Origin: Dyella sp. SG609
GTDB lineage: Bacteria; Pseudomonadota; Gammaproteobacteria; Xanthomonadales; Rhodanobacteraceae
Assembly (NCBI RefSeq): GCF_012275375.1
Contig: NZ_JAAZQJ010000005.1
Location: 62,001-126,000, forward strand
Length of the DNA: 64,000 nt
Direction of reading: 5' to 3'
Shown in pieces: positions 8,000 to 15,458 of the stretch; positions within the stretch are counted from its first letter, which is position 1, and the number at the start of each line of letters is the position of its first letter. The notes under the pieces were generated by a model. The model worked only from the letters and a program-made list of their open reading frames with translations, made no database searches and was not told the origin of the DNA. Position numbers and translations under genes: made by a program.

Positions 8000-8920
8000 T
8001 TATCGAATCGCTGGCGTCAACGCCTTCGCCGCCTCGCCGGCAATCTCATCCTGCACCTTGAGCTTGTCGCCCAAGGGCCGGTCGTACGTCGCCGACCACA
8101 CCACGAACCCATCCGCCGCGCGAACCAGCCGCGCCGCCACGCGCATGGTATCCCCCGACTTCCGCACGCTGCCGTCGAGCACATAGGCGACACCGAGCGA
8201 CCTGGCGATATCCGCCACCGGCACCTGCTTGTCCTTGTAATAGAACGACGAGGTCGGCGCGGACACCTGCATGCCGGGGAACTTGCTGAGCTGGTCGATC
8301 AGCTCCTCGGTCATGCCGTCGGCGAACGGCTCCTCGTTCATCTTGTCGGTGAGGTCGAGGAAGGGCAGCACGGCGATGGAGCGGGCGCCGCGAGCGGCCT
8401 GCGCGGCGGGATGGTCGCGCAGCAGCCAGTAGGCGGAGATGGCGCCGCAGGACAGCAGGATCACGGCGAGCGCCAGGGCTGAGCCGACCAAGGCGCCTCG
8501 CCCCTGCCTGGGAACCCTGAGCGGCTCCGGCTTCGCTGCGGGCATTTCAACGGATGCGGCCGTTTTGTCCGGCAAGGCCTGCACGGCCGCAATCAGCCGA
8601 TACCCCCGCCGCGGCACGGTGGCGATATACGCCGGCTGCTTGGGATCGTCCCCCAGCAAGCGCCGCAAGGACGTCACCGCCTGGTAGACCGAATCCGGCG
8701 TGACGATCACCCCCGCCCATACCTCGTTGAGCAATTCGTCGATGCTGACCACCTGGCCGGCGCGGTCCGCCAGGCACAGCAGCAGGCGCATGGTGCGGGC
8801 TTCGACGCGCAGCACGTTGCCGTCGCGCGACAGCTGGTCGGCCATCGGGTCGACGATCCAGTCGCCGATGCGCAGGGTTGCGCGCGTCGAGCGCTCGGGG
8901 TCGGAGGGCACGTAACTCAC
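8000..8920 (-). CDS. CadC-like membrane transcriptional regulator with TolB/FlgO-type periplasmic domain
   Basis: 306 residues starting at GTG (AAGG upstream). An OmpR/PhoB-type winged helix occupies about residues 15-110 (VEARTMRLLLCLADRAG, ELLNEVW, PRRGYRL). One transmembrane helix (about 145-168, LVGSALALAVILLSCGAISAYWLL) is followed by a periplasmic domain (IAVLPFLDLT, DGMTEELIDQLSKF, YVLDGSVRKSGD, VVWSATYDRPLGD). This one-component design senses a periplasmic signal and binds DNA from the membrane. Targets are not evident; the divergent yceI gene is one candidate. Confidence 0.88.
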   Translation of the reverse strand: MSYVPSDPERSTRATLRIGDWIVDPMADQLSRDGNVLRVEARTMRLLLCLADRAGQVVSIDELLNEVWAGVIVTPDSVYQAVTSLRRLLGDDPKQPAYIATVPRRGYRLIAAVQALPDKTAASVEMPAAKPEPLRVPRQGRGALVGSALALAVILLSCGAISAYWLLRDHPAAQAARGARSIAVLPFLDLTDKMNEEPFADGMTEELIDQLSKFPGMQVSAPTSSFYYKDKQVPVADIARSLGVAYVLDGSVRKSGDTMRVAARLVRAADGFVVWSATYDRPLGDKLKVQDEIAGEAAKALTPAIR

Positions 8921-9137
8921 TGTTTATCGCCACCTTGGGGAAAGCCGCCGGATAGTCGCATCAACGTTTGCGGGCCACAACCGAAGGCAACCCGGCCTTG
9001 CTTCAGAACTCTTCAGGCCAATTCAGACGCTTTTTCAGGACTTCCCACGCCGCCGCCGGCACGGTGCCGAGGCACGCCGATGCGTGCTGGAGACCCACCA
9101 TCGGCCCCGCGCCGACCTCAGCCCTGGAGCCCTGCCC

Positions 9138-9773
9138 ATGATCCGCCGTACCGCCTTCGCCCTTGCGCTCGCCCTCGCCGCCTGCCCGCTCTGGGCGGCC
9201 ACTTATACGCTGGAGCCCAACCACTCCATGGGCACCCTCCGCTGGAGCCACCTGGACTTCGCCAACCCCACGGCGCAGTTCACCCGCGTCGAGGGCACGC
9301 TGGAGTTCGACCCCGCCAATCCGCGCATGGCTTCGGTAATGGTCACCATTCCCCTGGCCAACCTGAGCAGCGGCATCCCCGACCTGGACGAGAACCTGCG
9401 CTCTCCCGCCTTCTTCGACCTGGCCCGCTTCCCCACCGCCACCTTCAAAAGCACCAAGGTCGAGACCACCGCCATGGCCAACCAGCTGAAGGTGACGGGC
9501 AACCTCACCGTGCACGGCATCACCAGGCCGGTAACGCTGGATGTCACCATCAACAAGGTGGGCGAGAACCCGCGGCTGAAACTGCCGGCGGTGGGCTTCG
9601 AGGCGATGGCGACGCTGAAGCGCTCCGACTTCGGCCTGGGCAAGTTCGTGCCGCAGGTAAGCGACGAGGTGACGCTGCACATCACCACGCAGGCGGATGA
9701 GGCGAAGGGCTATGCCGCTTATCTGAAGGCCGACGCGGAAGAGGAAGCCGCGGCCAAGGCGGCGAAGAAGTAA
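9138..9773 (+). CDS. YceI family periplasmic lipid-binding protein
   Basis: 211 residues. A signal peptide (residues 1 to about 20, ending CPLWAA) precedes a YceI beta-barrel: TYTLEPNHSMGTLRWSHLDF, repeated strands, FDLARFPTATFKSTKVE, and KVTGNLTVHGITRPVTLDV. Family members bind isoprenoid-type lipids in the periplasm; the physiological role is poorly known. The ATG at 9138 is chosen for the signal peptide and CTGGAG upstream. The C-terminus carries an Ala/Lys/Glu-rich tail. Confidence 0.9.
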   Translation: MIRRTAFALALALAACPLWAATYTLEPNHSMGTLRWSHLDFANPTAQFTRVEGTLEFDPANPRMASVMVTIPLANLSSGIPDLDENLRSPAFFDLARFPTATFKSTKVETTAMANQLKVTGNLTVHGITRPVTLDVTINKVGENPRLKLPAVGFEAMATLKRSDFGLGKFVPQVSDEVTLHITTQADEAKGYAAYLKADAEEEAAAKAAKK

Positions 9774-9784
9774 TCAGTGCATGC

Positions 9785-9811
9785 GAGGCAGCCGGCACGG
9801 CTGGCTGCCTC
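9785..9811 (+). terminator. Hairpin after the yceI-like gene
   Basis: A 9-bp perfect stem (GAGGCAGCC at 9785-9793, complement at 9803-9811) with a 9-nt loop lies just after the stop, between convergent genes. There is no T-run. Confidence 0.5.
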
Positions 9812-9831
9812 CATCGGCCTTGGCGTTCTAT

Positions 9832-11100
9832 TTACGGCGCGGCAACGGGACCCGTAGTGGCCGGCGCACCCGTCGGCTGCATGCCGGCGGTAATGGTGTC
9901 GAACGCGTCCGCATAGCTCTTTACATGGTCGCCGTAGCCGGCAATGCCGCCGTTATAGGCCTTGGCGAAGGCGTCGTAATCGCCGTCGTTGAGGTCTTTC
10001 TTCATCGACGCGTTGGCGCCGATAAAATCGGTCATCGAGGCGAACTGGTTATAGGCGCTGTCCTTCAGCGACTGGTACATCGCGTCCGCGCTGGCGTAAC
10101 CCACGGTGGCATGGTTGAAACCCATCACCTGGCCGGGCCCCATCGAGATGGAGGACGCGGCGGCCTCCGGGTTCATGCCATAGGCGTAATTGAATGCCGA
10201 CCAGTTGATGTCCTGGTCCTTGGCGGTACCGGTCGGATGCAGCGCATGCCAATCGTCCGGATCGCCCGTGGCATTGAACTTCTGTCCTTTGTAGCCCAGC
10301 CCCTTCGCCTGGTTGTACTGGAAATGCAGATCGAATTCCGGCTGCAGCGACGGGTCGATCGCCTGGTCGAATTTGTGTGCCTCGAAGCGGATGGTCATGC
10401 GCGCATGGGGGTCGATCGCGCCACCCGTTTCCTGCGTGATGATGCCGAGCACGTCCTTGACCTTGATGCCGGCTTCGTCCGCCAGGCCTTCGATGGCGGC
10501 GCCGTACTTGTTATAGGTCTGCGCCACGGTGAGCTGCACGCCGGTGAGCCTGGAGGTATCGATCAGGCCGAGCTTGCCCGGGCCGGATTCGATCGACGGC
10601 GGCGCGGTGAGCATGCTCTGCAAGGCCAGCGCCGTGAGATTGGCCTGGCGCAGGTCGGTGGCTTTGACGTCGTAGTCCTTGGCGATCGATTCGATCGTCT
10701 CGCCCGGCATCACCGTGTGTTCCATCACCATGCGCGGATTGGCCGCCGGGACGGTAAGGCTGACGCCGGCCCATGGCTGCACGTCCTTGACCGCGTCCTG
10801 CAGCTCGGGCAACGACGAGGTGAAATCGAAGCTGCCGCCCGCCGGCTGCAGCAGATCCGGGTTGGCGGCGCGGATGGCATTGGCGTCCACGTTGTAGCGC
10901 GCAGCCAGTGCGTCGACCGTTTCGCCAGGCGCCACCGTGTGGCTGAAATCCAGGCCCACTGTCGCTGCGGGAATGCTCAGCGTAGTGCCCGCGACGGCAT
11001 CCGCCTGCGGCGTGCCGCCATGGGGATTCGCTGCTTGATTGCCGAGCGATGGCGCGTTGTTCTGCGAGTCGCTGCCGCCTACACCGCTGGTCGAAGTCAT
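9832..11100 (-). CDS. Two-LysM protein with N-acetylmuramidase (DUF3380-like) domain, no signal peptide
   Basis: 422 residues. A flexible N-terminus is followed by two LysM repeats (about 53-85, HTVAPGETVDALAARYNV; about 127-160, HTVMPGETIESIAKDYDV) that bind peptidoglycan glycans. A muramidase-type domain (about 190-400) holds the likely catalytic Glu224 (ITQETGGA) and the RFEAHKF signature at Glu240. AAGGAG precedes the ATG. There is no signal peptide or membrane segment, so it needs lysis, a phage-like holin or a dedicated secretion system to reach the wall. It could be a secreted effector or an endolysin relic. No phage or secretion genes are nearby. Confidence 0.8.
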   Translation of the reverse strand: MTSTSGVGGSDSQNNAPSLGNQAANPHGGTPQADAVAGTTLSIPAATVGLDFSHTVAPGETVDALAARYNVDANAIRAANPDLLQPAGGSFDFTSSLPELQDAVKDVQPWAGVSLTVPAANPRMVMEHTVMPGETIESIAKDYDVKATDLRQANLTALALQSMLTAPPSIESGPGKLGLIDTSRLTGVQLTVAQTYNKYGAAIEGLADEAGIKVKDVLGIITQETGGAIDPHARMTIRFEAHKFDQAIDPSLQPEFDLHFQYNQAKGLGYKGQKFNATGDPDDWHALHPTGTAKDQDINWSAFNYAYGMNPEAAASSISMGPGQVMGFNHATVGYASADAMYQSLKDSAYNQFASMTDFIGANASMKKDLNDGDYDAFAKAYNGGIAGYGDHVKSYADAFDTITAGMQPTGAPATTGPVAAP

Positions 11101-11168
11101 CGGAGTCGCTCCTTGCCGGGGGCTATGCGCGATGGAGCCGAATGTAGGACTAATCCCCGGGGGTTATT

Positions 11169-11186
11169 ACTAGGGTGTTCCCTAGT
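11169..11186. promoter_or_regulatory. Inverted repeat upstream of the muramidase gene
   Basis: ACTAGGG-TGTT-CCCTAGT (7-bp arms, 4-bp spacer) lies about 70 bp upstream of the muramidase start and 145 bp before the barrel gene. A second palindrome, CCCCGGGG, lies about 12 bp away. The spacing and symmetry suit a dimeric regulator (NarL/LuxR-type operators have this form). The regulator is unknown. Confidence 0.4.
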
Positions 11187-11331
11187 TCTGCGTTACCGGA
11201 AGCGTGACGCGATTTTTCGGAGAGGCTCCGCCGAAGCAACGCCGGACCAACACCCATCTCTGGATAATTCGAGTAGGGCGCATGACAGCCTCTTCTATAC
11301 GTTGCCCTCACTTTTAACAGCGAGGTAACGC

Positions 11332-12006
11332 ATGACGAAGTGCATCATTGCCGGCTTGCTGCTGACCGCAACGGTTGCGGCCACGGCCGCCCCTCAGGAG
11401 CAGGGGCCTTACGGAACCATCAAGCTGTTCGACTCCGATCGGCAACTCTCGGACATGACCCTCACCAGCCCACGCGTCACCCATCGCACGCAGCATCCGA
11501 AGTCGGCGCACTCACTCAATGGCTCCCTGGGCCTGAGCTATCAATACCAGTCGCCTTTCCGCACCGAGCTGGAATACAGCTTGCCATCGGACGCGCGCCA
11601 TGTCGGACGCTGGGCGCCATTCACCGCCAATGACAACGTGCTGCATACCCGCACGCAACGGCTCATGCTCAACGGCTACGCGAGCTGGCCGCTGGCGCGG
11701 AACCTGTCGCTCTACGGCATGCTCGGTACAGGTGTGGCGGTGACGACGGCGTCCGGTTGGCAGACCCGCCCGGAACGGGCGTTCGAACCTCACCGGAATG
11801 TGCGCGCCGCTTACGCCGTGGGCGCCGGTGCGGATCTACGCATCGCGGCAGGCATGCACCTGGAACTCGGCTATCGCCAGGTCGATCTGGGGCGCATTTC
11901 GACGAACCCGAATCTGTTCGACAACCGCGCCCACGCCCGCGACGAACAGCTGAAGGGACATCTGCGCGAACACAACGTCTATCTGGGTTTCCGCAAGAGG
12001 CTTTGA
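11332..12006 (+). CDS. Outer-membrane beta-barrel protein
   Basis: 224 residues. A signal peptide (about 1-19, ATAA) is followed by alternating hydrophobic strands (SLNGSLGLSYQYQSPFRTELEYSL, LMLNGYASWPLARNLSLYGMLGTGVAV, YAVGAGADLRIAAGMHLELGYRQVDLG). It ends with the strand HNVYLGFRKRL. The plan matches small opacity/OmpW-like 8-strand barrels. The extracellular loops are His/Arg-rich. Ligand and role are not evident. Confidence 0.75.
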   Translation: MTKCIIAGLLLTATVAATAAPQEQGPYGTIKLFDSDRQLSDMTLTSPRVTHRTQHPKSAHSLNGSLGLSYQYQSPFRTELEYSLPSDARHVGRWAPFTANDNVLHTRTQRLMLNGYASWPLARNLSLYGMLGTGVAVTTASGWQTRPERAFEPHRNVRAAYAVGAGADLRIAAGMHLELGYRQVDLGRISTNPNLFDNRAHARDEQLKGHLREHNVYLGFRKRL

Positions 12007-12020
12007 TCCTTGCGCGCGGG

Positions 12021-12070
12021 GCATGGATGCCTCCGCCGCCATGCGGGCGGGGAAATGGAGGCATCCATGC
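12021..12070. terminator. Hairpin between convergent genes
   Basis: A perfect 14-bp inverted repeat (GCATGGATGCCTCC at 12021-12034 and its complement at 12057-12070) with a partly self-pairing 22-nt loop separates the barrel gene from the convergent 12110-12412 gene. It lacks a T-run; it may be a two-way terminator or dispersed repeat. Confidence 0.5.
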
Positions 12071-12109
12071 CTCCCTCGCTTCCCCGTCCTTCCCCCTGGC
12101 TTTGTCCGG

Positions 12110-12412
12110 TCAATCGGTTTTCCACATCGAGGGATCGATCATGAAGGACGTCCCGGGCTGCAGCCGCATCCTCTTCAGCGTGTCCACCAGGCGATCGCGC
12201 GCACGCAACTGCCTGTCTCCGTCCATCGGGTCCCACGAGGAACCGATATCGCTGTCCAACGTCTGCAGCTTCAGCGCGACCGGAGGTCCCAGCTCGGCAA
12301 TGGTCATGCCGCGCTCCCGCACGATGCCGGGTCCGCGCCCCACCTTGTCGATCCAACCCATAAGAGCACTGGCCTGATACAGCGCCTGGTCGTAACTCAG
12401 CTTGTCAGCCAT
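12110..12412 (-). CDS. Hypothetical cytoplasmic protein
   Basis: 100 residues with a strong AGGGGGATTC ribosome-binding site before the ATG. There is no signal peptide or membrane segment. It is mixed alpha/beta in character: KLSYDQALYQASALMGWIDKV, then ERGMTIAELGPPVALKLQ, then a charged helix RLVDTLKRMRL. No family was recognised. Codon use matches the neighbours. Confidence 0.65.
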   Translation of the reverse strand: MADKLSYDQALYQASALMGWIDKVGRGPGIVRERGMTIAELGPPVALKLQTLDSDIGSSWDPMDGDRQLRARDRLVDTLKRMRLQPGTSFMIDPSMWKTD

Positions 12413-12518
12413 GAATCCCCCTGTGCGATTGGAATGGGCGGAGTCTAGGGGGCCATGGACGGGAGCGATTGACCGCCCGTCTCATTCTTCCAGCACGCAT
12501 ATCACGGCGCCGGTCGGC

Positions 12519-12545
12519 TCAATTTTTTTACCCCCGCGCCGATAA
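12519..12545 (+). promoter_or_regulatory. Sigma-28 (FliA) promoter for motAB
   Basis: TCAATTTT, an 11-bp spacer and GCCGATAA (12538-12545) match the FliA consensus (TAAAGTTT-N11-GCCGATAA) almost exactly. It lies 42 bp before the motA start and places the stator genes in the late flagellar class. Confidence 0.85.
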
Positions 12546-12554
12546 GACCCGGAC

Positions 12555-12573
12555 ACGGAGCAAGAGGCTCCGT
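12555..12573 (+). promoter_or_regulatory. Hairpin in the motA 5' leader
   Basis: ACGGAGC and GCTCCGT flank a 5-nt loop (AAGAG) directly upstream of the motA ribosome-binding site. It could modulate translation. The structure is seen; the role is inferred. Confidence 0.4.
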
Positions 12574-12587
12574 CCCCCGGAGCGAAT

Positions 12588-13457
12588 ATGCTGGTCCTGA
12601 TCGGCGCCGTCGTGGTGCTTGGATGCGTGCTTGGCGGTTTTCTGTTGTCGCATGGGCAGATGCTTGCGCTGTGGCAGCCGTATGAGTTGCTGATCATCGG
12701 CGGTGGTGCGCTGGGTGCGTTTCTGTCGGCCAATCCGTCCAAGGTGGTGAAGGCGGCGGCGCGCGATGCGCTGGGGCTGCTGAAGGGGCCGAAGTATCGC
12801 AAGCAGGATTATGTGGATCTGCTGGCGATGCTCTACGACCTGTTCAGCCTGATGCGCAAGGAAGGACTGCTCAGCCTGGAGCAGCACGTGGAGGACCCGC
12901 AGTCCAGCCCGCTGTTCTCGGCTTATCCGCGGCTGCTGCGCGAGCATCACCTGATCGAATTCACCACCGACTGCCTGCGGCTGATGGTCGGCGGCAGCAT
13001 GAATCCGCATGAGCTGGAGCAGTTGCTGGAGGTGGAGCTGGAAGCGCACCACCAGGAGGCGGTGGCGCCCGCGCTGGCGGTGACCAAGCTGGCCGACGCC
13101 CTGCCGGGCTTCGGCATCGTGGCGGCGGTGCTCGGCATCGTCACCACCATGTCCCAGCTCGATGGCGATACCTCGCGCATCGGCATGCATATCGCCGGCG
13201 CGTTGGTCGGCACCTTTCTCGGCATCCTGCTGTGCTACGGCTTTGTCGGTCCGCTCGGCGCGGCAATGGAGAACCGGGTGCAGGAGGACGGCAAGGCCTT
13301 CGAGTGCGTGAAGATCGCCCTGCTGGCCAATCTGCGCGGCTATAACCCCAAGGTAGCCGTGGAGTTCGCGCGCAAGTCGCTTTCCACCAACACCCGCCCG
13401 GGCTTCCAGGACCTGGAGGATCACCTCAAGGCGCCGCGCGCCAAGGCCACGGCATGA
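12588..13457 (+). CDS. motA: Flagellar motor stator protein MotA
   Basis: 289 residues, inner-membrane proton-channel subunit of the flagellar motor stator. Four membrane segments: about 1-20, 29-50, 160-182 and 195-216. The family segments GGGALGAFLSANPSKVV, VAPALAVTKLADALPGFGIVAAVLGIVTTM (carrying the conserved stator Pro) and GALVGTFLGILLCYGF are plain. The cytoplasmic loop that contacts FliG lies between segments 2 and 3. It is the first gene of the motAB operon, overlapping motB by 4 bp, and is read from the FliA-type promoter upstream. Other flagellar genes are not in the window. Confidence 0.96.
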   Translation: MLVLIGAVVVLGCVLGGFLLSHGQMLALWQPYELLIIGGGALGAFLSANPSKVVKAAARDALGLLKGPKYRKQDYVDLLAMLYDLFSLMRKEGLLSLEQHVEDPQSSPLFSAYPRLLREHHLIEFTTDCLRLMVGGSMNPHELEQLLEVELEAHHQEAVAPALAVTKLADALPGFGIVAAVLGIVTTMSQLDGDTSRIGMHIAGALVGTFLGILLCYGFVGPLGAAMENRVQEDGKAFECVKIALLANLRGYNPKVAVEFARKSLSTNTRPGFQDLEDHLKAPRAKATA

Positions 13458-14449
13458 GCGAGCAGGGCCAGCTGCCGCCCATCGTGGTGCGGCGGGTGAA
13501 GCGGCGCGGCCATGGCGGCCATCATGGCGGCGCCTGGAAGGTGGCTTACGCCGACTTCGTCACGGCGATGATGGCGTTCTTCCTGGTGATGTGGCTGATC
13601 GGCGCCGGCACGCGCGAGCAGCGCGCGGCGATTTCCGAGTATTTCAAGAATCCCAGCATGACGCAGGGCACCGCCACCATGGCGCCACCGGGACAGACCG
13701 GGCCGGGCGGCGCCAGCACGAGCATGATCAAGCTCGGTGGCGCGAAAGATCTGGCGCGCGCTCCCGGCGGCAAAGCCCAAGGCGGCATCGCGGCCAGCGT
13801 GGACCCGAAGGAGATCGAGAAAGAAGCGCGGCGGCAGGAACGGGCGCGGCTGGAAGACCTGATGCAGCAATTGCAGGCGGCGATCCAGAACAGCCAGGCC
13901 CTGGCCCCGTTCAAGGACCAGCTGCTGCTGGACATCACGCCCGAAGGCCTGCGCATCCAGATCGTCGACAAGCAGAACCGCCCCATGTTCGACATCGGCA
14001 GCGCCCAGCTGCGGCCGTACACCATGACGATTCTTGAGGAACTGGCGGGTTTCATCGACCGCGTGCCGAACCGGATCAGCCTGTCCGGGCATACGGACGA
14101 CGCGCCGTACAACAGCGATCATCGCTACAGCAATTGGGAACTGTCGGCCGACCGCGCCAACGCCGCACGCCGCGCCCTGCTCGCCGGCGGCCTGACCGAA
14201 GACAAGATCGCCCGCGTCGTAGGCCTGGCCGCCTCAGTGCCGTTCGACCGCAGCAATCCGGCCGACCCGGTCAACCGGCGCATCAGCATCATCGTGATGA
14301 ACAGGCAGGCGGAGGCATCGTCGCTGTTGCAGGAGGCCGGGCCGGCGGTGGCCGCCACGGCCGGCGCGGCCCTGCCCGATGTCGCGCCTGTCGTGCCGGC
14401 TTCGCCGGCGGTGGCGATCCTGACGGTTCATCCGCGAGGGGCGCGGTGA
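13454..14449 (+). CDS. motB: Flagellar motor stator protein MotB
   Basis: 331 residues. A basic cytoplasmic tail (1-28) precedes one membrane helix (about 34-54, DFVTAMMAFFLVMWLIGAG) that opens with the conserved proton-carrying Asp34. A plug/linker region follows, then an OmpA-like peptidoglycan-binding domain (about 155-290: FDIGSAQLRPY, SLSGHTDDAPY, NWELSADRANAARR, DPVNRRISIIV). It anchors the MotA stator ring to the wall. ATG overlaps the motA stop (ATGA). Confidence 0.96.
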   Translation: MSEQGQLPPIVVRRVKRRGHGGHHGGAWKVAYADFVTAMMAFFLVMWLIGAGTREQRAAISEYFKNPSMTQGTATMAPPGQTGPGGASTSMIKLGGAKDLARAPGGKAQGGIAASVDPKEIEKEARRQERARLEDLMQQLQAAIQNSQALAPFKDQLLLDITPEGLRIQIVDKQNRPMFDIGSAQLRPYTMTILEELAGFIDRVPNRISLSGHTDDAPYNSDHRYSNWELSADRANAARRALLAGGLTEDKIARVVGLAASVPFDRSNPADPVNRRISIIVMNRQAEASSLLQEAGPAVAATAGAALPDVAPVVPASPAVAILTVHPRGAR

Positions 14450-14464
14450 CCCGCGCCCCTCGCG
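14433..14464 (+). terminator. Terminator hairpin of motAB
   Basis: A perfect 14-bp stem (14433-14446 and 14451-14464) with loop TGAC overlaps the last motB codons and separates motAB from the convergent kinase gene. No T-run is present. Confidence 0.6.
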
Positions 14465-14509
14465 CTGGATGACGCCGATGGCGCGATGCCTATCGGGCCT
14501 GGCCTGCAC

Positions 14510-15439
14510 TCACGAAGCGCAGGCGTATTTCTCCAGCGCCCCGTACACCGCCGCGGCATGCGGAATGGAAGCGACGGCGCCGTAGCCGGTGGTCGACAGT
14601 GCCGCGGCCACGTTGGCATAGCGCGCCGCCGCCACGGCATCGTCGCCTGCCACCAGCCGCGCGACGAAGGCGCCGCCGAAGCAATCGCCTGCGCCGGTGG
14701 CATCGACCGCCTCCACCGCGTACGCCGGCACCAGGGTGCGTTGATGCAGCGTGGCGACGTAGCAACCCTGCGCGCCCATCTTCAGCGCGATCAGCTCGAC
14801 GCCGTAGCCCAGCAGCGTGTCGACGATGAAGTCGCGGTCGTCGCAATTCAGCAAGGCGGTGACGTCGTCCCAGCTCGGCAGGCACACCTCGCACATCCGC
14901 AGCGCTTCGCGCATGACGGCGCGGGCCCGCGCCAGCGGCCACAGGCGCAACCGCAGGTTGGTGTCGAACGAGACCATGACGCCGGCCGCGCGCGCTTCTT
15001 CCATCGCGGCCAGGCCGGCATCGCAGGCGCTCTGGCTGATCGCCAGGCTGATGCCCGACAGGTGCAGCGCGCGCGCCGAGGCGATGGCCCGGCGCGGCAG
15101 CCGGTCCGGCGCATAGCGGCTGGCGGCGGAACCGGCGCGCAGGTAGTCGAAATGGTGTCCCGACGCATCGTGCGACACGAAGTACACGCCGGTCGGCGCC
15201 TGTTCGTCCGTCACTACATGGGTGTGCTCGACCTGCTCCGCTTCCCATAGCTGGCGCAGGCCATCGCCGAAGCGGTCTTCGCCGACGGCGCCGATATAGC
15301 CCGCCTCGGCGCCTTGGCGTGCGGCGGCGATGCAGAAGTTGGAGGTGTCGCCGCCGTAGCCGAGCTGCCATGCGGCGCTGTCCGGACGGGTCTGGTTGAA
15401 TTCGGCGAGCGGCTCGCCGAAGGCCAGGATCTGCGTCAT
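14510..15439 (-). CDS. kdgK: PfkB family sugar kinase, probable 2-dehydro-3-deoxygluconate kinase
   Basis: 309 residues of the ribokinase/PfkB fold. The N-terminal GEPLAEFN and YGGDTSNFCIAAARQGA form the sugar site. The C-terminal ATP signature is DATGAGDCFGGAF, with the catalytic Asp in GAGD. KDG kinases make 2-keto-3-deoxy-6-phosphogluconate for the Entner-Doudoroff route. The ATG at 15439 is chosen on homology length and AGGA upstream. It lies 19 bp after the PLP deaminase gene on the same strand and forms an operon with it. The KDG assignment rests on the sequence look and the cassette; another 2-keto-sugar acid is possible. Confidence 0.85.
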   Translation of the reverse strand: MTQILAFGEPLAEFNQTRPDSAAWQLGYGGDTSNFCIAAARQGAEAGYIGAVGEDRFGDGLRQLWEAEQVEHTHVVTDEQAPTGVYFVSHDASGHHFDYLRAGSAASRYAPDRLPRRAIASARALHLSGISLAISQSACDAGLAAMEEARAAGVMVSFDTNLRLRLWPLARARAVMREALRMCEVCLPSWDDVTALLNCDDRDFIVDTLLGYGVELIALKMGAQGCYVATLHQRTLVPAYAVEAVDATGAGDCFGGAFVARLVAGDDAVAAARYANVAAALSTTGYGAVASIPHAAAVYGALEKYACAS

Positions 15440-15458
15440 TGCTGTTCGTCCTGCCGTC

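Noticed and set aside
11770-11800. GTTCGAACC stretch resembling a tRNA T-loop
   Set aside because: It lies inside the barrel gene and no cloverleaf arms or CCA end can be formed around it.
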